A DNA stretch of 64,000 bases from JAENWD01 sp963837165 (GCA_963837165.1 CAWIMD010000010.1:1-64000); one strand, 5' to 3'; positions 51,615 to 61,829 are shown, counted from the stretch's first letter. Numbers and translations: made by a program. The notes: a model not told the origin generated them from the sequence alone.

Positions 51615-54284
51615 TCAGGCGTCGCGGAGCACTTCCGCCGGATCGATGTGCGCCGCGCGCCACGCGGGACCGGCAATCGACAGCGCCGCGGTGACGAACA
51701 GGATCAGGCCCACGGCCCCGAAGGTCGTCGGATCGAGCGGCGTGACCCCGAACAGCATCGTCGTGACCAGACGGCCGAGCAGTACCGCCAGCGCGAGCCC
51801 CACCACGGCACCCACGGCGACGAGCCGGAACGCGCTCGCCGCGACCAGCCGCAGGACGTCTCCGGTCGTGGCACCGAGCGCTCGCCGAACGGCCAGGTCG
51901 CGGGCCCGCTGCTGGACGGAGTACGCGAGGATCCCGAACACGCCGACCATCGCGAGCACGAGCGCCAGCCCCGCGAACGTCACGACCATGACGGCGCGGA
52001 ACCGGTGGCCCCCGGTGGCGTCCCACGCCACGTCCTCGAGCGTGACCACGTCGCGGACGCTCACGAGCTGTTCCTTGTCGATGCGGGCGATCGCGGCGCG
52101 GACCGGAGCGGCCAGCGCCATGGCGTTGCCGGCATCGGGGCGGACCGCGATGAACATGTCGTCCAGCGGGGCCTGCGCCAGCGGCACGTAGACCTGCAGG
52201 AAGGGATCCTGCTCGTCCGGCCGCCGCTTCACCTGGCGTGCGACGCCGACGATCTCGCGGATGTCCGGCTTCGCCTCCGGCCCGGTGCCGAACCACAGCG
52301 CGACCTGCGCGCCAACGGTCGATCGCCCCTGCAGATAGCGCCGGGCGAAGGCCTCGTTGACGATGCAGACGGGACGGCTGTCGTGCGTATCGTGCGAGTC
52401 GAAGGCACGGCCGGCCACCACGGGCAGGTCAACGGTGGAGAAGAACGACGGGCTGACGACTGCGTAGTCGGTGGTTGGGCGCCGGCTCTCGGTTGCGGGG
52501 GGATCGCCGACGACTTCCGCGGCGACGTCGCCGAGCACCGACTCGCCCATCGGCAGCGTGCTCGTCCACGCGACGCCGCGGACGCCGGGGATCGCCGTCA
52601 CCTCGCGGTCGATGGCCTCGAAGAACTGCAGCAGCGCCTGCGGCGTCTGGAACTGGCTGCCGAGCGGATCGACCATCATCGTCAGCACGCTCCTGGCGCG
52701 GTAGCCGCGGTCCACGTTCTCCACGGCGATCAGCGTCCGCAGCAGCAGGCCGGCGCCGAAGAGCAGCAGGACGGCCGTGGCCACCTCTCCGCCCACCAGC
52801 ACGCCTCGCAGCCATCCGCTGCGGCTGGTCAGCGTGCGGCCCTCCATCGTCAGTCGCGAGGCAGCCGCGAGGTCGTTCGACTGCCAGGCCGGAGCCAGGC
52901 CGAACAGGACGCCCACCAGCAGCGCCGCGACGATGCAGAAGCCGGCGACGCGAATGTCGAAGGAGAGGTGCACGGCCGATGGCAGCAGGCCGGCCGGGAT
53001 CACCGATGGCGCGATCGCCAGAATGGCCGCGCCCACGCCGACGCCCAGCACGCCGCCGATGGCCGAGAGCAGCAGGCTCTCGGTGAGCAGTTGCCGGACG
53101 ATGCGCCGGCGGCCCGCGCCGAGCGCGGCGCGCACGGCCAGCTCGCGCGCGCGCACCGTGGCCCGCGCCATCAGCAGGTTGGCGACGTTGGCGCAGCAGA
53201 TGAGCAGCACGATACCGACGACGCCGAGGAAGAGGATGGACGTGCGGCGCAGGTCGCGCCCGATGAGCGCGTCGTGCAGCGGCTCGATCGTCACGCCGCG
53301 CCCGGCGTTGGTCGCGGGAAAGTCGTGCGCCAGGCCGTCGGCAACGGCCGACAGGTCCGCGCCCGCCGCCGCGACCGTCACGCCCGGCTTCAACCGCGCG
53401 ACGACTTTCAGGAAGTGCGCGCCGCGCAGGGCGGGCCGCGGCCTGTACGACCTGAGCGCCCAGATGCTGCTGTCGCCAATCAGGCGCGCCTCGTCGGGGA
53501 CGACGCCGACTACGGTGTACGGCTCTCCGTCGAGGCGGATGGCGCGGCCGACGATCGAGGGATCCCCGCCAAAGCGCGCGCGCCAGAACGAGTCGCTCAG
53601 GACGACCACGTTCGCCTGCCGCCGCTCGTCGTCGGGCGCAATGGTGCGGCCCACGACCGGCGTCAGACCGAGCACGCGGAACACACCCGCCGTGACCCAC
53701 TGCCGCGGGACGGTCTCGGCGGTGCCGTCGGCGCCCGCCATGACCATGCTGCCGACGTACGGGATGTAGCCCGCCATGTCGTCGATCGTGCGGCCCCGGT
53801 CCCGCCAGTCGGCCATGTTCGGCGGCGAGGCCGCCGAGCGGGCGTCGCCGTCCGGGGTGCGTTCCCACACCATCACCAGGTGCTCCGGGGCCGGGAACGG
53901 CAGCGGGCGCAGGAGCGTGGCGTCCACCAGCGCGAAGATGGCGCTGTTGGCGCCGATGCCGAGCGCCAGGGTGAGCGCCGCCACGACGGCAAAACCCGGC
54001 GCGCTTGCGAGCTGCCGCAGCCCGAACTTCACGTCGTCCCGGAGCTCGTCCATCCATCGGGTGATGCTCATCGCGCGATCTCTCCTTCTCCCCTCGTCCA
54101 CGCAGCTCCGCCTGACGTCGCTGAGATTGCCGAGGCGGGAGACCGCCCGGCGGCGCGCCTCGGACGGCTCGACGCCCTCGGCGATGAGCTCCCGCGTTCG
54201 CATCTCCACGTGGAAGGCGAGCTCCTGGTCCACCTCGTCCTCGAGGGGAACGCGCCACAGCCACGATCGAAGCGAGCGTCTCAT
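51615..54284 (-). CDS. ADOP-type MacB/FtsX permease with N-terminal prefix domain
   Basis: An 889-residue membrane protein. The first ~70 residues (EDEVDQELAFHVEMRTRELI, SEARRRAVSRLGNL) form the permease-prefix domain of acidobacterial ADOP proteins. FtsX units follow: LTLALGIGANSAIFALVDAT, ANVANLLMARATVRARELAV, RAALGAGRRRIVRQLLTESL, and at the end RRALGATTGDVLRLVAAS and WRAAHIDPAEVLRDA. ATG 54284 overlaps the padR stop by four bases, so the regulator and permease are translationally coupled. The transported substrate is unknown. Confidence 0.9.
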   Translation of the reverse strand: MRRSLRSWLWRVPLEDEVDQELAFHVEMRTRELIAEGVEPSEARRRAVSRLGNLSDVRRSCVDEGRRRDRAMSITRWMDELRDDVKFGLRQLASAPGFAVVAALTLALGIGANSAIFALVDATLLRPLPFPAPEHLVMVWERTPDGDARSAASPPNMADWRDRGRTIDDMAGYIPYVGSMVMAGADGTAETVPRQWVTAGVFRVLGLTPVVGRTIAPDDERRQANVVVLSDSFWRARFGGDPSIVGRAIRLDGEPYTVVGVVPDEARLIGDSSIWALRSYRPRPALRGAHFLKVVARLKPGVTVAAAGADLSAVADGLAHDFPATNAGRGVTIEPLHDALIGRDLRRTSILFLGVVGIVLLICCANVANLLMARATVRARELAVRAALGAGRRRIVRQLLTESLLLSAIGGVLGVGVGAAILAIAPSVIPAGLLPSAVHLSFDIRVAGFCIVAALLVGVLFGLAPAWQSNDLAAASRLTMEGRTLTSRSGWLRGVLVGGEVATAVLLLFGAGLLLRTLIAVENVDRGYRARSVLTMMVDPLGSQFQTPQALLQFFEAIDREVTAIPGVRGVAWTSTLPMGESVLGDVAAEVVGDPPATESRRPTTDYAVVSPSFFSTVDLPVVAGRAFDSHDTHDSRPVCIVNEAFARRYLQGRSTVGAQVALWFGTGPEAKPDIREIVGVARQVKRRPDEQDPFLQVYVPLAQAPLDDMFIAVRPDAGNAMALAAPVRAAIARIDKEQLVSVRDVVTLEDVAWDATGGHRFRAVMVVTFAGLALVLAMVGVFGILAYSVQQRARDLAVRRALGATTGDVLRLVAASAFRLVAVGAVVGLALAVLLGRLVTTMLFGVTPLDPTTFGAVGLILFVTAALSIAGPAWRAAHIDPAEVLRDA

Positions 54285-54616
54285 GGCGCGAGCAGCATCT
54301 TCGACACGCCGGTCGAGAACCGGCGCCAGCTGGTGGTCTCCTCGGCCAGCTGGCTCCGTCCGGCGCGCGTCAGGCGGTACAGCTTGGCCCGGCGGCCGAG
54401 CTCGGAGACGCCCCACTCGGCTTCAATCCATCCGCGGCCCTCCATTCGATACAGGGCCGGGTAGAGCGAGCCCTCCTCGACGAGGACGGCGTCGCCGGTC
54501 GTGTCTTCGATGTAGCGGGCGATGGCGTAGCCATGCCGTGGTCCGCCGGCCAGCGTCTTGAGGACCAGCGCGTCGAGCGCGCCGTGAAGCAGGGCGTTGG
54601 TGGGTTTGGGCGCCAT
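54281..54616 (-). CDS. PadR-family regulator of the ADOP operon
   Basis: A 111-residue winged-helix protein. LLHGALDALVLKTLAGGPRH, then GYAIARYIEDTTGDAV and EEGSLYPALYRMEGRGWIEA, match PadR. The start at ATG 54616 (MAPKPTNALLHG) is preferred over an in-frame upstream Met at 54640. It is coupled to the permease gene by an ATGA overlap, so it most likely represses the pair in response to a ligand. Confidence 0.9.
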   Translation of the reverse strand: MAPKPTNALLHGALDALVLKTLAGGPRHGYAIARYIEDTTGDAVLVEEGSLYPALYRMEGRGWIEAEWGVSELGRRAKLYRLTRAGRSQLAEETTSWRRFSTGVSKMLLAP

Positions 54617-54768
54617 GGGATGCAGCCGGCATGATACCACGACAGTCTAGGCAATGCGCCCAGGAGCCCTTCAATTGCGGCTCTTCAATGGCCTTTCAGG
54701 CTAATGTTGCACCTGTTGCCGTGTGCACTGGCCTCATCCGCCGGCACCGCGCCGGGTTGGAATGACTG

Positions 54769-56013
54769 ATGGAGACGACACCTCGCTTGCATCGTTGGTT
54801 GGTCGCCGCGAGTGCGGCGCTGCTGCTCCTGCCTTCCGCCCGCGCCGGGGCCCAGGGGACCGGCGACGCCGAGCCCCTCACGCTGCAGGCGGCCGTCGAT
54901 CGCGCGCTCGCCGCCAACCCGACCATCGCGGCGGCGCGGCTGAAAGGCGCGATCAACGCGGCCGGCCTGGCGGTCGCCGGCGAGCGGCCGAACCCGGAAG
55001 CCACGTTCGAGCTCGAGAAGGAAACGCCGAAACAGGCGCTCGGTCTCGCCCTCCCGCTCGAGCTGGGCGGCAAGCGGGCGAAGCGGATTGCCGTGAGCGA
55101 GGCGACCATCCGCGCGGGAGACGCGGAGCTGGCCGCGACGATCGCGCAGATCCGGAACGACGTCCGGCGCGCGTACTACGACCTCGTGGTGGCCGACGCC
55201 CGGCTGGACGTGCTGGGCGAGCTTCGTGACGTCTCCCGGCGCGCGCGCGACGCCGCGCAGGCGCGTTTCGAAGCCGGCGACGCCGCGCGCCTCGAGGTGC
55301 TGCAGGCCGGCCTGGCGTTCGCGGCGGCCGAGAACGAGGCGACCGCAGCCGAGGGCGAGGTGACGGCGGCGCGCGCCAGGTTCAATGCCCTGCTGGGGCA
55401 GCGGCTCGACGTGCCCGCGCGGCTGACGACCCCGATCGACGCCGGTGGCCCGGTCCCCACCGGCGCGGCCCTGGAGCTGGCGCGCACCGCCAGCGCGGAG
55501 CTCGGCGTGCTGGACCGGCAGATCGACGAGCAGCGGGCGAAGCTCGCGCTGGCCCAGGCGATGCGGGTGCCCGACCTCGTGCCCTCGGCCACGCTCACGC
55601 ACGACGCCGAGCCCGAGTTCACCTACGGCTGGCGTGCGTCGCTCGCCGTGACGCTGCCGGTCTTCACCAGCCACAAGGCCGGCGTGCTGGTCGAGCAGAC
55701 CACGCTCGACCAGCTGATGGCCCAGCGCAAGGCGACGCTCGAGCGGATCACCGGCGAGGTCACCGCGGCCGCGGCATCCGCCGAGGCAGAGCGCCAGGCC
55801 TACGCCCGCTATCGCGATCAGATCCTGCCGCAGGCCCAGGAGGTCGAGCAGCTCGCGCAGGACTCGTACCGGCTCGGGCAGACCGGCATCTCGGCGCTGC
55901 TGCAGTCGCTGCAGGCGTCGCGCGACATCCGCCTGCGATCGCTCGATGCGGTGTCGCAGTTCCAGACGGCGCTCGCCGACCTCGAGCGGGCCATAGGAGC
56001 TCCCCTTCCATGA
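54769..56013 (+). CDS. TolC-family outer-membrane efflux protein
   Basis: A 414-residue protein with a signal peptide (LVAASAALLLLPSARAGAQ) and two TolC/OEP repeats: LTLQAAVDRALAANPTIAAA begins the first, and long alternating coiled-coil segments such as RFEAGDAARLEVLQAGLAFA follow. The ending RLGQTGISALLQSLQASRDI is typical. It forms the outer-membrane channel of the tripartite pump encoded by the next two genes; its stop overlaps the adaptor start (ATGA). Confidence 0.87.
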   Translation: METTPRLHRWLVAASAALLLLPSARAGAQGTGDAEPLTLQAAVDRALAANPTIAAARLKGAINAAGLAVAGERPNPEATFELEKETPKQALGLALPLELGGKRAKRIAVSEATIRAGDAELAATIAQIRNDVRRAYYDLVVADARLDVLGELRDVSRRARDAAQARFEAGDAARLEVLQAGLAFAAAENEATAAEGEVTAARARFNALLGQRLDVPARLTTPIDAGGPVPTGAALELARTASAELGVLDRQIDEQRAKLALAQAMRVPDLVPSATLTHDAEPEFTYGWRASLAVTLPVFTSHKAGVLVEQTTLDQLMAQRKATLERITGEVTAAAASAEAERQAYARYRDQILPQAQEVEQLAQDSYRLGQTGISALLQSLQASRDIRLRSLDAVSQFQTALADLERAIGAPLP

Positions 56014-57113
56014 GGCTCGAGCCGGGCCGTCGTGCCCTGTGGATCGTCTTGGCCGTCGCCGCGCTCGGTGTGGCCGCCTGTGGCGGGCAGACGCCGGAGG
56101 AAGTGGACACCGAGGCGGCCGTGGCCGTGAAGACCGCGCCGGCCGTCCGCGGCGACATTCGCGGCGTCGTGCACGCCACGGGCGTCGTTCAGCCCGCCCC
56201 CGGCGCCGACCTCGTCGTCGTGGCGCCAGAACCCGCGCGGATTGCCGAAATCCCTCACGCCGCCGGCGACCGCGTGCGCAGAGGCGACCTGCTGGTCCGC
56301 TTCGAGATTCCGAGCGCGGCGGCCGACGTCGAGCGGCAGCAGGCGGAGGTGGCGCGCGCCGAGGCCACGCTCCGGAACGCGAAGGCCGCCCAGACCCGCG
56401 CGCGCGAGCTGTTCGATCGCGGCGTGGCCGCGCGCAGGGAAGTCGAGGACGCCGACCGCGCCGAGGCCGAGGCCGAGGCCGCCCTCGTCCAGGCACGGGC
56501 CTCCCTCGCGGCGGCGCGCACCGTGGCCGGGAGGGCCACCGTCCGCGCGACCTTCGACGGGATCGTCGCGACGCGCTCCCACAACCCGGGAGACCTGGTC
56601 GAGGCCTCGTCCGGCGATCCCGTGCTCCGCGTGATCGATCAGCGCCGCCTGGAGGTCGTTGCGGCCGTGTCGCTGCCGGACGTGTCGCGGATCGAGCTCG
56701 GCGCCCCCGCCCACCTCGCCGGCGCGCCCATGACGACGGGAGAGATCGCGTTGAAGGTGGTCTCGCGCCCGGCGGCCGTCGAGAGCGGAACGCCGACGGT
56801 GCCCGTCCGCCTGGGGTTTGCCGGCACGCCGAACCTCCCCGCCGGCATGCCGGTGCAGGTGGATATCGAGGCGGAGCTGCACCGCGACGTCGTGCTGGTC
56901 CCGGCCTCCGCCCTCGTCCGGGAAGGCGATGAGACCGCCGTGTTCGTGGTCAAGGACGGCAAGGCCGAGCGGCGGACCGTGCAGGTCGGGCTGACCGACC
57001 GGACTCGCGCGGAGATCGAGTCGGGCGTGAGCGCGGGCGATCGGGTGATCGTGGACGGCCAGGCCGGGCTCCCGGATGGCGCGGCGGTCACGGTGGGCAG
57101 GGACGCGAAGTGA
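56010..57113 (+). CDS. RND efflux periplasmic adaptor lipoprotein
   Basis: A 367-residue membrane-fusion protein. Lipobox: ALGVAAC. The lipoyl half-motifs (EPARIAEIPHAAGDRVRRGD and TFDGIVATRSHNPGDLVEA) flank a helical hairpin (VERQQAEVARAEATLRNAKA), followed by a beta-barrel and C-terminal domain ending AGLPDGAAVTVGRDAK. It overlaps both neighbours by four bases (ATGA and GTGA), so the pump is made as a unit. Confidence 0.9.
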   Translation: MRLEPGRRALWIVLAVAALGVAACGGQTPEEVDTEAAVAVKTAPAVRGDIRGVVHATGVVQPAPGADLVVVAPEPARIAEIPHAAGDRVRRGDLLVRFEIPSAAADVERQQAEVARAEATLRNAKAAQTRARELFDRGVAARREVEDADRAEAEAEAALVQARASLAAARTVAGRATVRATFDGIVATRSHNPGDLVEASSGDPVLRVIDQRRLEVVAAVSLPDVSRIELGAPAHLAGAPMTTGEIALKVVSRPAAVESGTPTVPVRLGFAGTPNLPAGMPVQVDIEAELHRDVVLVPASALVREGDETAVFVVKDGKAERRTVQVGLTDRTRAEIESGVSAGDRVIVDGQAGLPDGAAVTVGRDAK

Positions 57114-60100
57114 ACGTCGCCGCACAGGCCATGAGGCAGTCGCGCGCGATCGGGCTGCTGGCGCTGGTGCTGGTGGTCGGGGGCGCCATTGCCGCGTTCC
57201 GGCTGCCGAGCGGCATCTATCCGCCGCTGGAGTTCCCGCGCATCGTCATCGTCGCGCACGCCGGGACGCTGCCCCCGCGGTCGATGTCGCTCATCGTGAC
57301 GCGCCCCATCGAGCAGGTGGTCATGGCCGTGCCGGGCGTGCGGCGGGTCCGGTCGCGGAGCATTCGCGGCGCGTGCGAGATCTCCGCCCAGTTCGACCCG
57401 TCGACCGACATGGTCGTGGCGCTGCAGATGGTGCAGAACCGTGTCGCCGAGATCACGGGCGACCTGCCGGCCGACACCCAGCTGCAGATCGAGCGGATGA
57501 CGCCCGAGATCTTCCCGGTCTTCATCCTGAGCCTCACCGGACACCTGCCGACGCCCGAGCTCTACGACTACGCGAACTACGTCGTGAAGCCGGAGATCGC
57601 GCGCGTCCCCGGCGCGGGCATCATCGAGGTGCAGGCCAGCGACACGCGCGAGATCGAGGTGATCCTCGATCCGGCGAAGCTGGCCGCGACCGACCTGACA
57701 ATCGTCGACGTCGCCGATGCGCTCAAGGCGCAGAACACGATCCAGCCCGTCGGCCGCTTCGACCAGTCCGGCCTGCAGCACCTCACGCTCGCCTCCGGCC
57801 TCTGGACCGACATCGGCCAGATCCGCCAGGCGCCCGTCAAGGTGCAGGACGCCGCGACGGTTCGCATCTCGGACCTGGGCACGGTCACGCCGGGCGCTCC
57901 CGACCGGACGCTGCTCATCACGGGGAACGGGCGCGAGGCGGTCTCGATGAGTATCGCGCAGCAGATCGGCGCCAACGCGCTCACGCTGAAGGCCGGCGTG
58001 GACGTGGTCCTGGCCCGGCTGGCCGGCGTCCTGCCGAACGGCATCCGGATCAGCCGCGTGTACGACCTGGCGGAGTTCGTCCAGGAATCCATTGCCAGCG
58101 TGCGGGACGCCATCCTCATCGGCGGCTTGCTGGCCATCGTGGTGCTGCTCGTCTTCCTGCGCGACTGGCGGCTCACGGCGATTGCCGCCGTGTCGCTGCC
58201 GATGGCGGTCGTCCCGACCTTCGTCTTCATGTCCCTGTTCGGCGGCACGATCAACCTCATGTCGATGGGCGGCCTCGCCGTGGCGATTGGCCTCGTCATC
58301 GACGATGCGGTCGTGGTGGTCGAGAACATCCACCGCCGGGCCGGCGAGGGCGGCACCAGCGTGGTCGATGCCGTGCAGCAGCTGCTGGCGCCGCTCGTCA
58401 GCTCCACGCTGACCACGGTGGTGGTGTTCGCCCCGCTGGGGCTGCTGTCGGGCGTCCCCGGACAGTTCTTCCGCGCGCTGTCGATGAGCCTGACCGTGGC
58501 CGTGCTGATGTCGCTCGGGCTGTCGATCAGCGTCGTGCCGCTCATGGCGCGCTGGGCGGCCGCCCGTCACCGGCCGACCGGGGAATCCCACGGGCGCCTG
58601 GATCGGGTCTACGGACGGCTGCTCGCCACGATGGTCGGACGGCCGCGCGTCGCGGTGGCGGTCGCCGCGCTGCTGGCCGCGCTGACGGTGGTCCTCTTCC
58701 TGCGCGTGGGCACCGGCTTCTTCCCGACGGCGGACGAAGGCGGCTTCGTGCTCGATTACCTGACGCCGGCCGGCAGCAGCCTGGCCGAGACCGATCGGCA
58801 GGTACGCCGCATCGAGAAGGTGATTGCCGACACCCCCGAGGTCCTCTGGTACTCGCGGCGTACCGGGTCCGAGCTCGGGCTCTTCGCCACCGCGCAGAAC
58901 ACGGGGGACATCCTCGTACGGCTCAGGCCGAGGGGTCAGCGGAGCCGCGCGGCCGACGAAGTGATCAGCGACGTCCGCGAGCGGGCGCACGCCGCGGCGC
59001 CGCTGGTGGACATCGAGTTCGTCCAGCTGCTGCAGGACATGCTGGGAGACCTCGAGGGCAACCCGGTGCCCGTCGAGGTGAAGATCTTCGGCGACGATCC
59101 GGATCGCCTCGCCGCGCTCGCCGAGCCGGTCGAATCGATGATGAACAAGGTCCAGGGCGTCGTCGACGTGGTCGGCGTGCAGCGGGGCAACCCCGAGGTC
59201 ACCTGGACGGTCGATCCCGTGGTCGCGGCGCGCTACGGCCTGACGGTCGCCAGCGTGGCGGACCAGATGGGCGGGAACTGGCTGGGCGAGGTGGCCACGG
59301 ACCTCCGCCTGCCCGACCGCACGGTCCCCGTGCGCGTGAGGCTGCCTGATTCGTACCGGTTCGACCCGGACAAGCTGGGACAGACCCTGATCCGGACGGC
59401 GGACGGCAAGCCGCTGCCCGTGTCAGCGGTAGCGACCATGCACCGCGCCAACGGCCAGGCGGAGCTCCTGCGCGAGAACCTGAGGTCGATGGCCGTCGTG
59501 AGCGGACGCCTGGAGGGCCGGGACCTGGGCAGCGCGGTGGCGGAAATCCGATCCAGGCTGCCGAGCCTTCCCCTGCCGATTGGCTATACGTACGAGATTG
59601 GCGGGCAGTATCAGGCGCAGAGTCAGGCGTTTCGCGAGCTCCTGCTGGTGTTTGCCCTGGCCGTCGTGCTCGTGTTCATGATCCTCGTGATCCAGTTCCG
59701 CGCGTGGGTCCCGGCGATCCTGATCCTGCTCGCCGCGCCCCTGTCCCTCGGCGGCGCGCTGCTGCTGCTCTTGATCACGGGCACCGACCTGAACATCTCG
59801 TCGGCCATGGGCCTCATCCTGCTCGTCGGGCTCGTGGTGAAGAACGGGATCATGCTGCTCGAGTTCTCGGAGAAGCTGCACGAAGGAGGCGAGCCGTTCG
59901 AGGCGGCCATCGCGCACGCGGGACGCATCCGCCTGCGGCCGATCCTGATGACCACGTTCTGCACCCTCTTCGGCCTCCTGCCGCTCGCGCTCGGGCTCGG
60001 GGCGGGAGCGGAGCTGCAGAAGCCGCTCGCCCTGGCCGTGGTGGGCGGCCTCGCACTGTCCACTCCCGTGACGCTCCTCGCGGTTCCCGGGCTCTACGCC

Positions 60101-60139
60101 GCAATCAAGGGCAGGACATCCCGTTCGAACGAAAGGTGA
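57110..60139 (+). CDS. RND efflux pump inner-membrane transporter
   Basis: A 1009-residue twelve-helix proton-driven pump. The helix-4 relay GLAVAIGLVIDDAVVVVENI holds the paired aspartates of HAE-type exporters. Other family markers are GGTINLMSMGGLAVAIG, TPAGSSLAETDRQVRRIEKV and GLVVKNGIMLLEFSEKL. GTG 57110 overlaps the adaptor stop. The HAE-type aspartates favour organic or lipophilic substrates over the metal-exporting CusA type; this is inferred from motifs only. Confidence 0.9.
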   Translation: MNVAAQAMRQSRAIGLLALVLVVGGAIAAFRLPSGIYPPLEFPRIVIVAHAGTLPPRSMSLIVTRPIEQVVMAVPGVRRVRSRSIRGACEISAQFDPSTDMVVALQMVQNRVAEITGDLPADTQLQIERMTPEIFPVFILSLTGHLPTPELYDYANYVVKPEIARVPGAGIIEVQASDTREIEVILDPAKLAATDLTIVDVADALKAQNTIQPVGRFDQSGLQHLTLASGLWTDIGQIRQAPVKVQDAATVRISDLGTVTPGAPDRTLLITGNGREAVSMSIAQQIGANALTLKAGVDVVLARLAGVLPNGIRISRVYDLAEFVQESIASVRDAILIGGLLAIVVLLVFLRDWRLTAIAAVSLPMAVVPTFVFMSLFGGTINLMSMGGLAVAIGLVIDDAVVVVENIHRRAGEGGTSVVDAVQQLLAPLVSSTLTTVVVFAPLGLLSGVPGQFFRALSMSLTVAVLMSLGLSISVVPLMARWAAARHRPTGESHGRLDRVYGRLLATMVGRPRVAVAVAALLAALTVVLFLRVGTGFFPTADEGGFVLDYLTPAGSSLAETDRQVRRIEKVIADTPEVLWYSRRTGSELGLFATAQNTGDILVRLRPRGQRSRAADEVISDVRERAHAAAPLVDIEFVQLLQDMLGDLEGNPVPVEVKIFGDDPDRLAALAEPVESMMNKVQGVVDVVGVQRGNPEVTWTVDPVVAARYGLTVASVADQMGGNWLGEVATDLRLPDRTVPVRVRLPDSYRFDPDKLGQTLIRTADGKPLPVSAVATMHRANGQAELLRENLRSMAVVSGRLEGRDLGSAVAEIRSRLPSLPLPIGYTYEIGGQYQAQSQAFRELLLVFALAVVLVFMILVIQFRAWVPAILILLAAPLSLGGALLLLLITGTDLNISSAMGLILLVGLVVKNGIMLLEFSEKLHEGGEPFEAAIAHAGRIRLRPILMTTFCTLFGLLPLALGLGAGAELQKPLALAVVGGLALSTPVTLLAVPGLYAAIKGRTSRSNER

Positions 60140-60143
60140 TCAG

Positions 60144-61145
60144 ATGCGCACATATATATTGGCGATCGCGTGGCTCGGCATGGCTCTTGGCCTGCAGGCG
60201 GGGGGGCCCGGCTATCACGTCGTGAAGGAGATCAAGATAGGCGGCGAGGGAGGCTGGGACTACGTGATAGGTGACCCGGACGCCCACCGCCTTTACGTGT
60301 CGCACGCGACCAAGATCGTGATTGCCGACATGGAGTCCGGTGAGATCGTTGGCGAGATTCCGGATACGCCCGGCGTGCACGGTATCGCGATCGCGCGCGA
60401 CCTGGGACGGGCGTTCACGAGCAACGGGCGCGCGAACTCCTCGACGATCGTGGACCTGAAGACGCTCCAGCCGCTGGGCACCGCCCGGACCGGGGCGAAT
60501 CCCGACAGCATCCGGTACCTCGAAGACCGCAGGGAGGTCTGGACCTTCAACCACACGGGCGGATCGATCACCGCGTTCGACCCGATGACCGGCGCGGTCG
60601 GCGCCACCATCGAGATCGGCGGGACGCTCGAGGAGGCGGTCGAGGACCCGGCCGCCCATCGCGTCTACGTCAACGTCGAGGACGAAGGCGCCATTGCCGT
60701 CGTGGATACCGTGCAGCACACGCTCGTCGCGAAGTGGTCCATGGCCGGCTGCGAGGGCCCGACCGGGCTTGCGTTCGACGCGAAGAACCACCTCCTGCTG
60801 AGCGCCTGCGACGGCAGGATGGCGGTGACCGACAGCACGTCCGGCAAGGCCGTCACCAGCTTCCCGATCGCCGGCGGCGTGGACGGCAACGGCTTCGATC
60901 CGCAGACGGGCCTGGCGTTCGCCTCGAGCCGCACCGGCGTGCTCACGATCGCGCACGAGGACGCGCGCGACCGCTTCACGGTCGTCCAGACCGCGACCAC
61001 GCAGCCGTCGGGCCGGACCATGTGGCTCGACCCGACCACGCACCGGGTCTACGTGCCGGCGGCCACGGTGACGCCGGTGCCGAACGCGCGCCCGCGCGTC
61101 GAGCCGGGTACCATGAAAGTGCTGGTGCTGGCACCGGGGGAATGA
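60144..61145 (+). CDS. Exported YncE-like beta-propeller protein
   Basis: A 333-residue protein with a short signal peptide (YILAIAWLGMALGLQAGG) and repeated YncE/WD-like blades: DPDAHRLYVSHATKIVIAD, TPGVHGIAIARDLGRAFTSN, DPAAHRVYVNVEDEGAIAVV. GAAAGGTGATCAG-type spacing puts a ribosome site (GAAAGGTG) just before ATG 60144, four bases after the pump gene stop. It is probably part of the efflux operon, perhaps as a periplasmic accessory or sensor. Confidence 0.82.
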   Translation: MRTYILAIAWLGMALGLQAGGPGYHVVKEIKIGGEGGWDYVIGDPDAHRLYVSHATKIVIADMESGEIVGEIPDTPGVHGIAIARDLGRAFTSNGRANSSTIVDLKTLQPLGTARTGANPDSIRYLEDRREVWTFNHTGGSITAFDPMTGAVGATIEIGGTLEEAVEDPAAHRVYVNVEDEGAIAVVDTVQHTLVAKWSMAGCEGPTGLAFDAKNHLLLSACDGRMAVTDSTSGKAVTSFPIAGGVDGNGFDPQTGLAFASSRTGVLTIAHEDARDRFTVVQTATTQPSGRTMWLDPTTHRVYVPAATVTPVPNARPRVEPGTMKVLVLAPGE

Positions 61146-61172
61146 CAGTGCGGGCACGGGCCCCCGGGCGGG

Positions 61173-61757
61173 CTATTTGGCGGGAACCTTGTCGATCAGC
61201 TTCTTGATGACGTTCTCGATCACCTGCCGCCGTTTCTCGTCGTCGTTCTCGCGGTTGATTCGTGTGGTGGCCGTGCCCCGCCAGATCGCGCGGCGGTCTT
61301 CGACGATGTCGAGGATCAGCGAGCCCTCTTCGTAGACCGAGACGCTGGCGGTGGGAGCGAGGAGCGGCGAGACGATCAGCGCGTAGCCGGTGGCGTACTG
61401 GTAATACTCGCCGATCGTCGAGGCGTTGAAGCCGGTCCCGTGCGCCAGGTAGTAGACGATCTGCACGTCGGCGTCGGGCCGGTCCACCCGCGTCCAGCCC
61501 CGCTTTGCCAGCTCGCGATCGACCCCGGCCATGATGATCGGCTCGAGCTCCTGCTGGATGGCCTTCGGATCCCGCATCAGGCCGGGAGCCACCTGCAGGG
61601 TGGGCGGCGGGCTGGGCAGCCAGACGTACGTCTTGATCGCCGAGAAGTTCACGCCCGGTTCCCGGTGAGCCTCCACCTTGATCTTGGCGGCCTGGACCAC
61701 CACCACGAGCGCCAGGACCATCGGGATCGCCAGCCACGGCGTGCGCGCGCGTGTCAT
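61173..61757 (-). CDS. DUF4136 exported protein
   Basis: A 194-residue protein with an N-terminal hydrophobic signal (LAIPMVLALVVVVQAAKI). The body reads VNFSAIKTYVWLPSPPPT, ELAKRGWTRVDRPDADVQIV, and ends LIDKVPAK, matching DUF4136. Start ATG 61757. It is convergent with the propeller gene. Function unknown. Confidence 0.83.
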   Translation of the reverse strand: MTRARTPWLAIPMVLALVVVVQAAKIKVEAHREPGVNFSAIKTYVWLPSPPPTLQVAPGLMRDPKAIQQELEPIIMAGVDRELAKRGWTRVDRPDADVQIVYYLAHGTGFNASTIGEYYQYATGYALIVSPLLAPTASVSVYEEGSLILDIVEDRRAIWRGTATTRINRENDDEKRRQVIENVIKKLIDKVPAK

Positions 61758-61823
61758 GCAAGTGCCTCCACCGGGATTGTACCTGCACTGGAGGCCGGCC
61801 CGCCTGCCGGCAGTGCGGCGCGC

Positions 61824-61829
61824 TATGAT
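61824..61829 (+). promoter_or_regulatory. Candidate -10 hexamer for a leaderless transcript
   Basis: TATGAT ends 9 bases before the TTG at 61839; no ribosome-binding sequence lies between. Confidence 0.35.

Noticed and set aside
51648..54464. 938-codon open frame on the + strand
   Set aside because: Exact antisense of the ADOP permease gene, low-complexity HRR/RRA composition, no domain.
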